Of a DNA stretch of 7,506 nt, positions 1-5,883 are shown piece by piece; the first letter of the stretch is position 1, and each line of letters starts with the position of its first letter. The position numbers were made by a program, and so were the translations under genes. The notes below the pieces were generated by a model that was not told where the DNA came from, made no database searches, and saw only the letters and a list, made by a program, of their open reading frames with translations. Source of the DNA: Pseudomonadota bacterium (GTDB lineage Bacteria; Pseudomonadota; Gammaproteobacteria; Steroidobacterales; Woeseiaceae). Location of the stretch: NCBI GenBank assembly GCA_022360335.1, contig JAKSCZ010000052.1, positions 1 through 7,506 on the forward strand, in the 5' to 3' direction.

Positions 1-357
1 CAGCATGTCGGGGTGGATCAGGGCCGCTACCTCGACCATCGAGGTGGTCGGCCTGATTTCCCCGAAGGCCTCGCCGTGCGCCCGGCCGATCGCCTCCCAC
101 TGGCCGATGTCGGTCACGAACATGCGTGTCCTGACGACGTGTTCCAGGCCCGCGCCGGCGTCCCCGAGCGCCCGTTCGATGATCTCGATGCAGCGTTTGG
201 CCTGCCGGTACGGATCGCCCGGGGCGAATACCTCGCCGTCGTCGCCGATCGCCGCGGTTCCGGAAACCGCGATGTGCGGCCCCGTGCGTACCGCACGGCA
301 ATAGCCGACGACGGACTCCCAGGGCGCGCCTGTCAGGACGGTCTTTTTCGATGACAT
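1..357 (-). CDS. Rid (YjgF/YER057c/UK114) family protein, C-terminus cut by window edge
   Basis: The ATG at 357-355 opens a frame that runs off the left edge after 119 codons; family members are about 125-130 residues, so only the last few are missing. Seen: MSSKKT..., a Rid-type VSGTAAIGDDGEV segment (31-43), VVRTRMFVTDI (74-84) and RPTTSMVEVAAL (102-113), the family signature region. Known: RidA proteins are small trimeric enzymes that hydrolyse reactive enamines/imines released by PLP enzymes, using an arginine (Arg105 in RidA) in a PARSCVEV-like motif. Here the aligned position is Thr105, so imine deaminase activity is doubtful and another Rid subfamily is more likely. It starts 4 bases after the AGMO-like gene stop, so co-transcription is probable. 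No good ribosome binding site is seen: an AAGGG lies about 14 bases upstream, which is too far. Family assignment is firm; function is not. Confidence 0.9.
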   Translation of the reverse strand, partial: MSSKKTVLTGAPWESVVGYCRAVRTGPHIAVSGTAAIGDDGEVFAPGDPYRQAKRCIEIIERALGDAGAGLEHVVRTRMFVTDIGQWEAIGRAHGEAFGEIRPTTSMVEVAALIHPDML

Positions 358-361
358 TACT

Positions 362-1633
362 TTAATTAATACCCTTAAGTATTTGTTTATTAAAATCTTT
401 TCTACTCAAGAAAACGAGCCAGAGCAGTGACGCGCCGACGTAGGCTGCCGCGACCAGCCATGCGCTCTGCGTCAAGCCCCCGCCGGCCGCTGCGAACAGC
501 GTCAACAACGCCGGCAGGATCGCCAGCAGGCGGACGGCCTCGAACAGCCGTGCACGCGCACGTCCCTCGTTCAGGAAGCCGAGCGACAGCAGCATTACCC
601 AGAGTGCCAGGCACGGCACGAGCACGGCCGGCGCGCCCTGCTCCGCGTGGACCCCGGCGATCCACAGCACGGCCGCGATCGCGACGGCGAATTGTGCCGC
701 GGTATACCGCCTGACGCCGGCGGGAACCCGCGGATCGAACTTCTCGAACTGCGTAAGATCGACGTTGCGCTTCGGGAAACGCGCCTCGACGTCGGCCGGC
801 CGCCAGCCGGTACGCCGGAACCAGATGCCGATCTTGTCGCGCCAGCGCCGCGCCTTGCGCGCGTCGAACATCAGGTAGTCGTAGACCTGCAGATTCGCCC
901 AGAACGGGTTCCAGCTCGCGAGCGGCCTGCGCACGCCGTAGACGACCGGTTCGTCGTCGCTCTCCGGCTCGTACGTGCCGAACAGCCGGTCCCAGACGAT
1001 GAACATGCCGCCGTAGTTCCTGTCGATGTACCGCTCGTTCTGCGCGTGGTGTACGCGATGGTGCGACGGCGTCATCATGACGGCCTCCAGCGGCCCCAGG
1101 CGCCCGATCAGGCGCGTATGCACCCAGAACTGGTAGATGAGGTTGATCGCGCTGACCGTAATCAGGACTTGCAGCGGAAACCCGATCGCGAACAACGGCA
1201 GGTAGAAGATCCAGCCGAACAGGAAGCCCGTACTCGTTTGCCGCAGCGCGGTCGACAGGTTGTACTCCTCGCTCTGGTGGTGCACGGCGTGTGCTGCCCA
1301 GAGAACGGAGATCTCGTGGCTGTAGCGGTGAAACCAGTAGTAGCAGAAATCCCAGGCGACGGCGGCGCTCACCCACAAGGCGATCCCGCGCGCCGATGCG
1401 TCGAACCACTCGAGCGGCATGTCGATCAGCCTGAAGTTCTGCAGGACGAAGCCCCAGCCGATCAGCGGCAGGAACTTCGTGAAATAGCCGAGCGTCGTGT
1501 CGAGCATGCCGGCGCTGATGCTGTTGATCGCATCGTTGCTGCGGTAATACCCGGCGTTCTTCCGCCAGTTGACGAACAACTCGACGAGGATGGCAGCCAG
1601 GAAGAACGGCACGGCCAGCGCGATCAGGTCCAT
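362..1633 (-). CDS. Membrane di-iron hydroxylase of the sterol desaturase / fatty acid hydroxylase family, AGMO-like
   Basis: 423 residues, integral membrane. The eight-histidine di-iron signature is intact: HRYSH (102-106), HAVHH (115-119) and HHRVHH (191-196), with a further His172 in QFWVHT. Several segments match what I recall of animal alkylglycerol monooxygenase (AGMO/TMEM195): SEEYNLSTALRQ (121-132), LIYQFWVHT, GPLE followed by TPSHHRVHH, and the IDRNYGG...WDRLFGTYE stretch (203-222). Length (about 445 in AGMO) and a C-terminal block of three or four hydrophobic helices (about 312-410) also fit AGMO rather than a short sterol desaturase. AGMO cleaves the ether bond of alkylglycerols using O2 and tetrahydrobiopterin; the bacterial substrate and cofactor are inferred, not shown. 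No clear Shine-Dalgarno precedes the ATG; a dyad occupies that place. The last 15 codons are AT-rich and use rare codons (ATA, AGA). It probably forms a unit with the downstream Rid gene and diverges from the decarboxylase. Confidence 0.9.
   Translation of the reverse strand: MDLIALAVPFFLAAILVELFVNWRKNAGYYRSNDAINSISAGMLDTTLGYFTKFLPLIGWGFVLQNFRLIDMPLEWFDASARGIALWVSAAVAWDFCYYWFHRYSHEISVLWAAHAVHHQSEEYNLSTALRQTSTGFLFGWIFYLPLFAIGFPLQVLITVSAINLIYQFWVHTRLIGRLGPLEAVMMTPSHHRVHHAQNERYIDRNYGGMFIVWDRLFGTYEPESDDEPVVYGVRRPLASWNPFWANLQVYDYLMFDARKARRWRDKIGIWFRRTGWRPADVEARFPKRNVDLTQFEKFDPRVPAGVRRYTAAQFAVAIAAVLWIAGVHAEQGAPAVLVPCLALWVMLLSLGFLNEGRARARLFEAVRLLAILPALLTLFAAAGGGLTQSAWLVAAAYVGASLLWLVFLSRKDFNKQILKGIN
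365..410. other. AT-rich island at the hydroxylase/Rid junction
   Basis: Positions 361-410 contain only 10 G/C out of 50 bases by my count, while the DNA on both sides is strongly GC-rich. The island encodes the last 15 residues of the AGMO-like protein (LSRKDFNKQILKGIN) with codons such as ATA, AGA, AGT and CTT that its neighbours avoid, and it runs up to the start of the Rid gene. It contains TTAATTAA (362-369) and a weak 5-base inverted repeat AATAC/GTATT (368-372 and 379-383). It could be an internal promoter region for the Rid gene or the scar of a rearrangement. I found no convincing -35/-10 pair. Confidence 0.6.
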
Positions 1634-1636
1634 GCC

Positions 1637-1657
1637 CGCAGTTTACGGTAAGCTGCG
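1637..1657. promoter_or_regulatory. 21-base near-perfect dyad in the divergent gap (candidate operator)
   Basis: The arms are CGCAGTTTAC (1637-1646) and GTAAGCTGCG (1648-1657) around a central G at 1647; nine of ten positions pair, the exception being 1642/1652. It lies inside the 48-base gap between two divergent genes, 3 bases from the ATG of the AGMO-like gene and 24 bases from the ATG of the decarboxylase. Location, length and odd-centre symmetry fit a binding site for a dimeric regulator shared by both genes. On the minus-strand transcript it would also form a hairpin where the ribosome binding site should be. No regulator gene is in the window, and no clear sigma70 hexamers are visible around it. 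Confidence 0.5.
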
Positions 1658-1670
1658 CGACAACGGGAAC

Positions 1671-1675
1671 AGGAA
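1671..1675 (+). promoter_or_regulatory. Ribosome binding site of the PLP decarboxylase
   Basis: AGGAA lies 6 bases before the ATG at 1682 and supports that start codon. The divergent gene on the other strand has no comparable site. Confidence 0.7.
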
Positions 1676-1681
1676 CGCCGC

Positions 1682-3019
1682 ATGATCGACCGGCAGGAAC
1701 TCGAACTGCTCGCGGACGCGCTCGAGACGCTCGAACGGGGCAGCGCATCGCTGCCCGCGTTCGCGCCGTCCTTCGATGCCGCCGCCGTGGCCGGCGTGAT
1801 GGCCGAGGTTGCGGAGCGCATGCAGGACAACTACCCGTACTTTCACCCGCAGTACGCGGGCCAGATGCTGAAACCGCCCCATCCGGTTGCACGTATCGCC
1901 TACGCATTGTCCCTCTGGGTGAATCCGAACAATCATGCGCTCGACGGCAGCCGCGCGAGCTCGCCGATGGAAAAGGAGTGCGTCGCCCGGCTCGGCGCGA
2001 TGTTCGGCTGGGACGCACCGCTCGGGCATCTCGCGGGCGGCGGCACGATGGCCAATCTCGAGGCTCTCTGGGTTTCGGGCAAGCTGGCTCCCGGGAAGAA
2101 GGTCGTCGCGTCGTCGATGGCCCACTACACGCACGGCCGTATCAGCGACGTCCTGCAAATCCCGTTCGCGGCGGTCGCCGTCGACGACCGCGGCCGCATG
2201 GACACGGCGGCGCTCGAAGAAGCGCTCGCCGGCGGCGACGTCGGTACCGTCGTGGCCACGATCGGCACGACCGGCCTCGGTTCGGTCGATCCCCTGCACG
2301 AGATCCTGGAACTCAGGGAACGCTACGGCTTCCGCGTCCATGCAGACGCCGCGTACGGCGGCTACTTTACCCTCGCAACCGGCATCGACGACGCGTCGCG
2401 TGCGGCATTCGACGCATTGCCGGCGGTCGACTCGATCGTCATCGACCCCCACAAGCACGGCCTGCAGCCCTATGGCTGCGGCTGCGTGCTGTTCCGCGAC
2501 CCGGCCGTCGGCGGGCTGTACAAGCACGACTCGCCGTATACCTATTTCAGCTCCGACGAACTCCACCTCGGCGAGATCGCACTCGAATGCTCGCGGCCCG
2601 GCGCGGCCGCCGTGGCGCTCTGGGCGACGCACAGGCTGCTGCCGCCCGAACCGGGCGGTGAGTTCGCGGCGGGGCTCGACGCCTGCCTGCGCGCGGCGCG
2701 CGCATTGTGGCGCGCGCTCGAGGGAAGTACCGGATTCACCCCGCTGCTCGAACCGGCGCTCGACATCGTGACGTACGCGGCGAACGGCCCGACGTCGAGC
2801 GCCGTATCGGCGCGCGCGCAGCGCGTGTTCGACGAAGCCGCCCGGCGCGAGCTGCACCTGGCGCTGATCGACCTGCCGACGGATTTCGTCAGGCGCCATG
2901 CGCCGCAGATCGAGGCGGACTCCGGGACCACGACCTGCCTGCGGTCGGTGCTCATGAAACCCGAGCAGGAGGACTGGGTCGAGCGGATCACAGCGCTGCT
3001 CGAAGCCAGCGCAGCATAG
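1682..3019 (+). CDS. PLP-dependent group II amino acid decarboxylase family protein
   Basis: 445 residues, cytoplasmic, fold-type I PLP enzyme of the pyridoxal-dependent decarboxylase family (relatives: aromatic amino acid, glutamate, diaminobutyrate decarboxylases and sphingosine-phosphate lyase). Seen: GGGTMAN (119-125) for phosphate binding; His148 in SSMAHYT, where the residue stacking on the cofactor ring sits; IGTTGLGSVDP (194-204); Asp222 in HADAAYGG, which would pair with the pyridine nitrogen; and SIVIDPHKHG (251-260), where Lys258 should form the Schiff base. The N-terminal YPYFHPQYAG (51-60) is typical of substrate-site loops in this family. All key residues are present, so it should be active, but the substrate cannot be read from the sequence. 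The start is supported by an AGGAA 6 bases upstream. It diverges from the AGMO-like gene and its last 32 bases overlap the 3' end of crcB on the other strand. Confidence 0.9.
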   Translation: MIDRQELELLADALETLERGSASLPAFAPSFDAAAVAGVMAEVAERMQDNYPYFHPQYAGQMLKPPHPVARIAYALSLWVNPNNHALDGSRASSPMEKECVARLGAMFGWDAPLGHLAGGGTMANLEALWVSGKLAPGKKVVASSMAHYTHGRISDVLQIPFAAVAVDDRGRMDTAALEEALAGGDVGTVVATIGTTGLGSVDPLHEILELRERYGFRVHADAAYGGYFTLATGIDDASRAAFDALPAVDSIVIDPHKHGLQPYGCGCVLFRDPAVGGLYKHDSPYTYFSSDELHLGEIALECSRPGAAAVALWATHRLLPPEPGGEFAAGLDACLRAARALWRALEGSTGFTPLLEPALDIVTYAANGPTSSAVSARAQRVFDEAARRELHLALIDLPTDFVRRHAPQIEADSGTTTCLRSVLMKPEQEDWVERITALLEASAA

Positions 3020-3398
3020 CGAAGCCCAGGTAGAAACAGGCGAATCCGCCGGCGAGCGTGGCGCAGAGGTAGGCGAAGGAGTAGAACAGCTCGCTGCGCT
3101 GCAGCATCGTGTCGAGTTCCATGACCATCGTGGACAGCGTCGTGAAACTGCCGCAGAAACCGATGGCGAACAGCAGCCGGTACTGATCGGGGACGAAGCC
3201 CGCGTCGTTGAACCAGTCGGAATGCGCGATCAGGAATGCGATCATCCCCATGAGCAGGCAGCCGGCGAGGTTGGCGCCGAGCGTGCCCCACGGGAACGCG
3301 ACGTCCCGCTGGAAGAAGACGTTCATGGCGAACCGGGCCACTGCGCCGAGGGCTCCGCCCAGCGCCACGAACAGGTACGACCAGAGGACCGTGTGCAC
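2988..3398 (-). CDS. crcB: CrcB/Fluc fluoride ion channel
   Basis: 136 residues from a GTG at 3398, with four hydrophobic helices, the usual CrcB size. Family motifs: GGALGAVARF (14-23), GTLGANLAGCLLMG (38-51) with the pore Asn43, and GFCGSFTTLSTM (80-91) at the broken third helix. Known role: dimeric, dual-topology inner-membrane channels that export fluoride. Odd: the canonical TTFSTF segment, which supplies the two Phe-box residues lining the pore, reads TTLSTM here (Leu88, Met91), so conduction may differ. The GTG lies 2 bases after the TGA of the upstream monooxygenase and has no clear Shine-Dalgarno, which suggests translational coupling; a later GTG at codon 11 is possible but would trim the first helix. 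No fluoride riboswitch is evident. The 3' end overlaps the convergent decarboxylase by 32 bases. Confidence 0.88.
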   Translation of the reverse strand: MHTVLWSYLFVALGGALGAVARFAMNVFFQRDVAFPWGTLGANLAGCLLMGMIAFLIAHSDWFNDAGFVPDQYRLLFAIGFCGSFTTLSTMVMELDTMLQRSELFYSFAYLCATLAGGFACFYLGFAMLRWLRAAL

Positions 3399-3400
3399 GT

Positions 3401-4366
3401 TCAGGCGGCACTGACGCGCGCGAGCGCGTCGCGGTACTCCCGTTCCATGCGCAGCACGAGGTCGCGTGCCGGCGCGATGTCGCCGACGTTGCCGACGCCC
3501 TGCCCTGCGCCCCAGATGTCCTTCCAGACCTTGGCCTCGATCTCGGCGCCCTTGCTGAAGTCCATGTCGTCCTTGCTGCCGTCCGGCAGATGCGCCGGAT
3601 CCATGCCCGACTTCGCGATGCTGCCGGCAAGGTAGTTGCCGTGGATACCCGTGAACAGCGACGAGTAGACGATGTCCGCGGCGGCGCTGTCCACGATCAT
3701 CTCCTTGTAGCCCGGCAGCGCGTTGGCCTCCGGCGTCGCGATGAAGCGGGTGCCGCTGTAGGCGAGATCGGCGCCCATCGCCGTCGCCGCGAGCACGTCG
3801 TCGCCGCGCGATATGCAGCCGGACAGGATCAGGCAGCCGTCGAACGCCTTGCGGATCTCGCCGATCAGCGCAAACGGGCTCAGCATACCCGCATGCCCGC
3901 CGGCGCCCGCGCAGACCGCGATGATGCCGTCGACGCCCTGCTCCATCGCCTTGCGCGCGTGCCGGATGCTGATGATGTCGTGGAACACGACGCCGCCGTA
4001 AGCGTGCACGGCCTGCACGATTTCGCGCGGCGGGTTGAGACTCGTAATGATGATCGGCACCTCTTCCCTCACGCAGACTTCGACGTCGGCGAGAAGACGG
4101 GAATTGCTCGGGTGCGCGATCTGGTTGACGGCGAACGGCGCAACGGGCTCGTCCGGGTTGGCCTCGGCATGGGCCGCCGTCTCTTCCCTGATCTGCCGGA
4201 TCCAGTCGACGAGTTTCTCCTGAGGGCGGGCGTTCAGCGCGGGAAACGACCCGACGATGCCGGCCTTGCACTGCTCGACGACCAGTTCGGGCCCCGACAC
4301 GATGAACATCGGCGCACCGATGAGAGGCAGTCGCAGCTTTCCTTGCAGTAGTTCGGGTAGTGCCAT
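3401..4366 (-). CDS. Nitronate monooxygenase (2-nitropropane dioxygenase family), FMN-dependent
   Basis: 321 residues, a soluble TIM-barrel flavoprotein. Seen: LPLIGAPMFIVSGPEL (13-28) at the first strand, GIVGSFPALNARP (36-48), VFHDIISIRHARKAMEQG (127-144), AGAGGHAG (153-160) with His158 at the position of the family's catalytic histidine, LSGCISRGDD (181-190) and GADLAYSGTRFIATPEA (198-214) for the FMN phosphate. Known: these enzymes oxidise alkyl nitronates such as propionate-3-nitronate to aldehyde and nitrite; many homologues have no tested substrate. The start is supported by AGGA (4377-4374) 7 bases before the ATG. It lies 43 bases after ccmI, beyond a probable terminator, so it likely heads its own unit with crcB. 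No clear promoter hexamers were found in the gap. Confidence 0.92.
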   Translation of the reverse strand: MALPELLQGKLRLPLIGAPMFIVSGPELVVEQCKAGIVGSFPALNARPQEKLVDWIRQIREETAAHAEANPDEPVAPFAVNQIAHPSNSRLLADVEVCVREEVPIIITSLNPPREIVQAVHAYGGVVFHDIISIRHARKAMEQGVDGIIAVCAGAGGHAGMLSPFALIGEIRKAFDGCLILSGCISRGDDVLAATAMGADLAYSGTRFIATPEANALPGYKEMIVDSAAADIVYSSLFTGIHGNYLAGSIAKSGMDPAHLPDGSKDDMDFSKGAEIEAKVWKDIWGAGQGVGNVGDIAPARDLVLRMEREYRDALARVSAA

Positions 4367-4399
4367 CGGATGGTCCTGTAGTCGTTTGCTCTCGACGGG

Positions 4400-4421
4400 A
4401 AAACAGGTCCTAGGGAACCTG
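4400..4421 (-). terminator. Probable rho-independent terminator at the end of ccmI
   Basis: Read on the minus strand, CAGGTTC (4421-4415), loop CCTA (4414-4411) and GGACCTG (4410-4404) form a 7-base-pair stem with one G-U pair, followed directly by TTTT (4403-4400). The TAG stop of ccmI (4412-4410) lies within the loop and stem. The stem is modest and the T-run short, so termination may be partial. It would separate the ccm operon from the monooxygenase-crcB unit. Confidence 0.55.
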
Positions 4422-5456
4422 CCGGTCGATCGTCAGGGATACCGGGCCGCTCTCGGCGGGCCGCACGATCAGCGAGCCGAACCAGTCGCCCGATTGCGCG
4501 GCGGGGCCGCCCGACAGCGACACGCGCGCGAGCAGCTCGATCTCTGCGAACGCCGAGAGGTTGCGGCCTTCGACCATCGACTGCGCGTCGCCCAGCGAGA
4601 CGACGGCCGGGAGCTCGCTCAGCATGCGCCGGGACACGGCGATCGGCGGCACCGGGGCCGCCGGGTCGCGGGCGATGACGAAGACGCTGGCCTCGGCCGC
4701 GACGGCCGCACCGGCCGCCAGGGCCGCGTCCGACAGCGAGACGCGCGCCGAGACGACCGCATCGCCGGCGGCGGCCCCGTCGTCGTCGGTCGGCAGCGCG
4801 GCGACGGCATCCGGCGGCGCCTCGCCGCGCCACGCCGCGATGTTCCGCTCCAGGACGCCGCGGACGTTCTCGGGCGGGTTCGAGGCCAGCAGGCGCTCCC
4901 AGCGGGCGGCCGCCGTCTCGGTGTCGCCGCCGTTCGCCGCGACGATACCCGAATAGAACAACGCCGCCGGGTTGTTGCCGTCCAGCCTGAGCGCGTTGTC
5001 GATCAGATCGGCCGGACGCCCGTCCTCGATCGGCGCCCGGTCGCGATTGGCGACGGCGAGCGCCAGGTCCACGAGCGTCTGCGCGTTCTGTCCGTTCTCC
5101 AGTTCCATGGCGCGCTCGAGCGCAGCCGCCGCACCGCGGTAGTCCCGCATCGTCATCTGCGTGCGCGCGAGCATCTTCCAGCCGTTCAGGTCGTCGGGGT
5201 TCTTCCCGAGCCGCGCCTCGAGCGAGGCGATGGCCTCGTCCATGCCGGGCAGCGCATCGCCGTTCGCCATGCCCGAGCGTCCCGACGGGATTCCGGGGCT
5301 GCCGACACGATCGTAGAGCAGGGACGACGAACCCACGACGAAGACGATCAGCGTCGCCACCAGCGGTGTCAGTCGATGCGACTCGCGCCACAGCGGCCGG
5401 ACGACGACCGCGACCGCCGCGAGGCACAGGACGACGAGGATGAGCCAGAAGGTCAC
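4410..5456 (-). CDS. ccmI: Cytochrome c biogenesis protein CcmI (CycH), apocytochrome chaperone
   Basis: 348 residues from a GTG at 5456. Two N-terminal membrane helices (about 2-20 and 32-48) flank a short basic cytoplasmic loop (RPLWRESHR), as in CcmI. A TPR region follows (about 72-210): LEARLGKNPDDLNGWKMLAR and LDGNNPAALFYSGIVAANGG are typical CcmI repeats. The periplasmic C-terminal domain (about 232-348) has VSARVSLSDAALA, ASVFVIARDP and the closing LTIDRQVP seen in CycH-type proteins. Known role: binds apocytochrome c in the periplasm and hands it to the CcmF/CcmH haem ligation complex. In enteric bacteria this part is fused to CcmH; here it is separate, as in Pseudomonas. The start lies 4 bases after the ccmH stop, with GGAAGG inside the end of ccmH as ribosome binding site. 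Last gene of the ccm run. Confidence 0.93.
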   Translation of the reverse strand: MTFWLILVVLCLAAVAVVVRPLWRESHRLTPLVATLIVFVVGSSSLLYDRVGSPGIPSGRSGMANGDALPGMDEAIASLEARLGKNPDDLNGWKMLARTQMTMRDYRGAAAALERAMELENGQNAQTLVDLALAVANRDRAPIEDGRPADLIDNALRLDGNNPAALFYSGIVAANGGDTETAAARWERLLASNPPENVRGVLERNIAAWRGEAPPDAVAALPTDDDGAAAGDAVVSARVSLSDAALAAGAAVAAEASVFVIARDPAAPVPPIAVSRRMLSELPAVVSLGDAQSMVEGRNLSAFAEIELLARVSLSGGPAAQSGDWFGSLIVRPAESGPVSLTIDRQVP

Positions 5457-5460
5457 GTCG

Positions 5461-5883
5461 TCACGCCTTCCCGGCCGGTTCGTCGTCGATCGGCAGCGAC
5501 GTCCGGTGCCGGACTACGCGCGCCAGCGCGATCCCGCCGAACAGCACGAGCAGGAACGGCGCGATCCAGAGCACCAGCGTCTTGCCGGTCGCGCGCGGCC
5601 GGTACAGGGCGAACTCGCCGTAACGCGTGACGAGAAACTCGACGATCTCCTCGTCCGTCCGCCCTTCGTCGATCAATCGGGCGATTTCGCGCCGCAGATC
5701 GGCGGCCAGCGTCACGTTCGAGTCCTTGATGCTCTGGTTCTGGCACTGCACGCAGCGCACCTCGGAGATCAGCGTCTCGTAACGGGCCTGCAGCTCGGGG
5801 TCGTCGAAGCGCCGGTCCTGGTCGATCGCCCAGGCAGGCCAGACTGCGAGCGCCGCCGCCGCCGGGATAAGCAGCCGTCTCAC
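5461..5883 (-). CDS. ccmH: Cytochrome c biogenesis thiol-disulfide protein CcmH (CycL)
   Basis: 140 residues. The GTG at 5883 overlaps the ccmG stop in a GTGA and is preceded by GGAGGG (5897-5892) at 8 bases, so this start is well supported. Signal peptide about 1-19 (RRLLIPAAAALAVWPAWA), then a periplasmic domain with EVRCVQCQNQSIKDSN (41-56); Cys44 and Cys47 form the conserved redox pair of the RCxxCQNQ motif. A single membrane helix (about 103-123, LVLWIAPFLLVLFGGIAL) and a short cytoplasmic tail end the protein. Known role: with CcmG it reduces the CXXCH cysteines of apocytochrome c before haem attachment, in complex with CcmF and CcmI. Length and layout match the short, unfused form of CcmH. 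Confidence 0.94.
   Translation of the reverse strand: MRRLLIPAAAALAVWPAWAIDQDRRFDDPELQARYETLISEVRCVQCQNQSIKDSNVTLAADLRREIARLIDEGRTDEEIVEFLVTRYGEFALYRPRATGKTLVLWIAPFLLVLFGGIALARVVRHRTSLPIDDEPAGKA

Noticed and set aside
366..409. Promoter for the Rid gene inside the AT-rich island
   Set aside because: TATTAA (371-366) and TTGAGT (409-404) resemble single hexamers, but no pair with acceptable spacing and match was found, so I do not call a promoter.
647..1651. Plus-strand open frame (334 codons) opposite the AGMO-like gene
   Set aside because: No motif or hydrophobic pattern of its own; its composition mirrors the complement of the hydroxylase codons.
1643..2899. Minus-strand open frame (418 codons) opposite the PLP decarboxylase
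   Set aside because: Low-complexity Arg/Ala/Val-rich product without motifs. The plus strand has all catalytic residues of the decarboxylase.
3399..3500. Fluoride riboswitch before crcB
   Set aside because: The region is coding sequence of the monooxygenase and I see no fluoride-aptamer-like pattern. A covariance-model search would be decisive.
3399..4271. Possible N-terminal extension of crcB upstream of 3398
   Set aside because: The frame stays open upstream, but the translated part is Arg/Gly-rich shadow of the monooxygenase and CrcB proteins begin close to the first helix.
4257..5630. Long plus-strand open frame (457 codons) antisense to the monooxygenase and ccmI
   Set aside because: The translation is rich in Arg, Ala and Gly with no recognisable motif, and it lies opposite two genes with clear family signatures. 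It is an expected by-product of high GC content.
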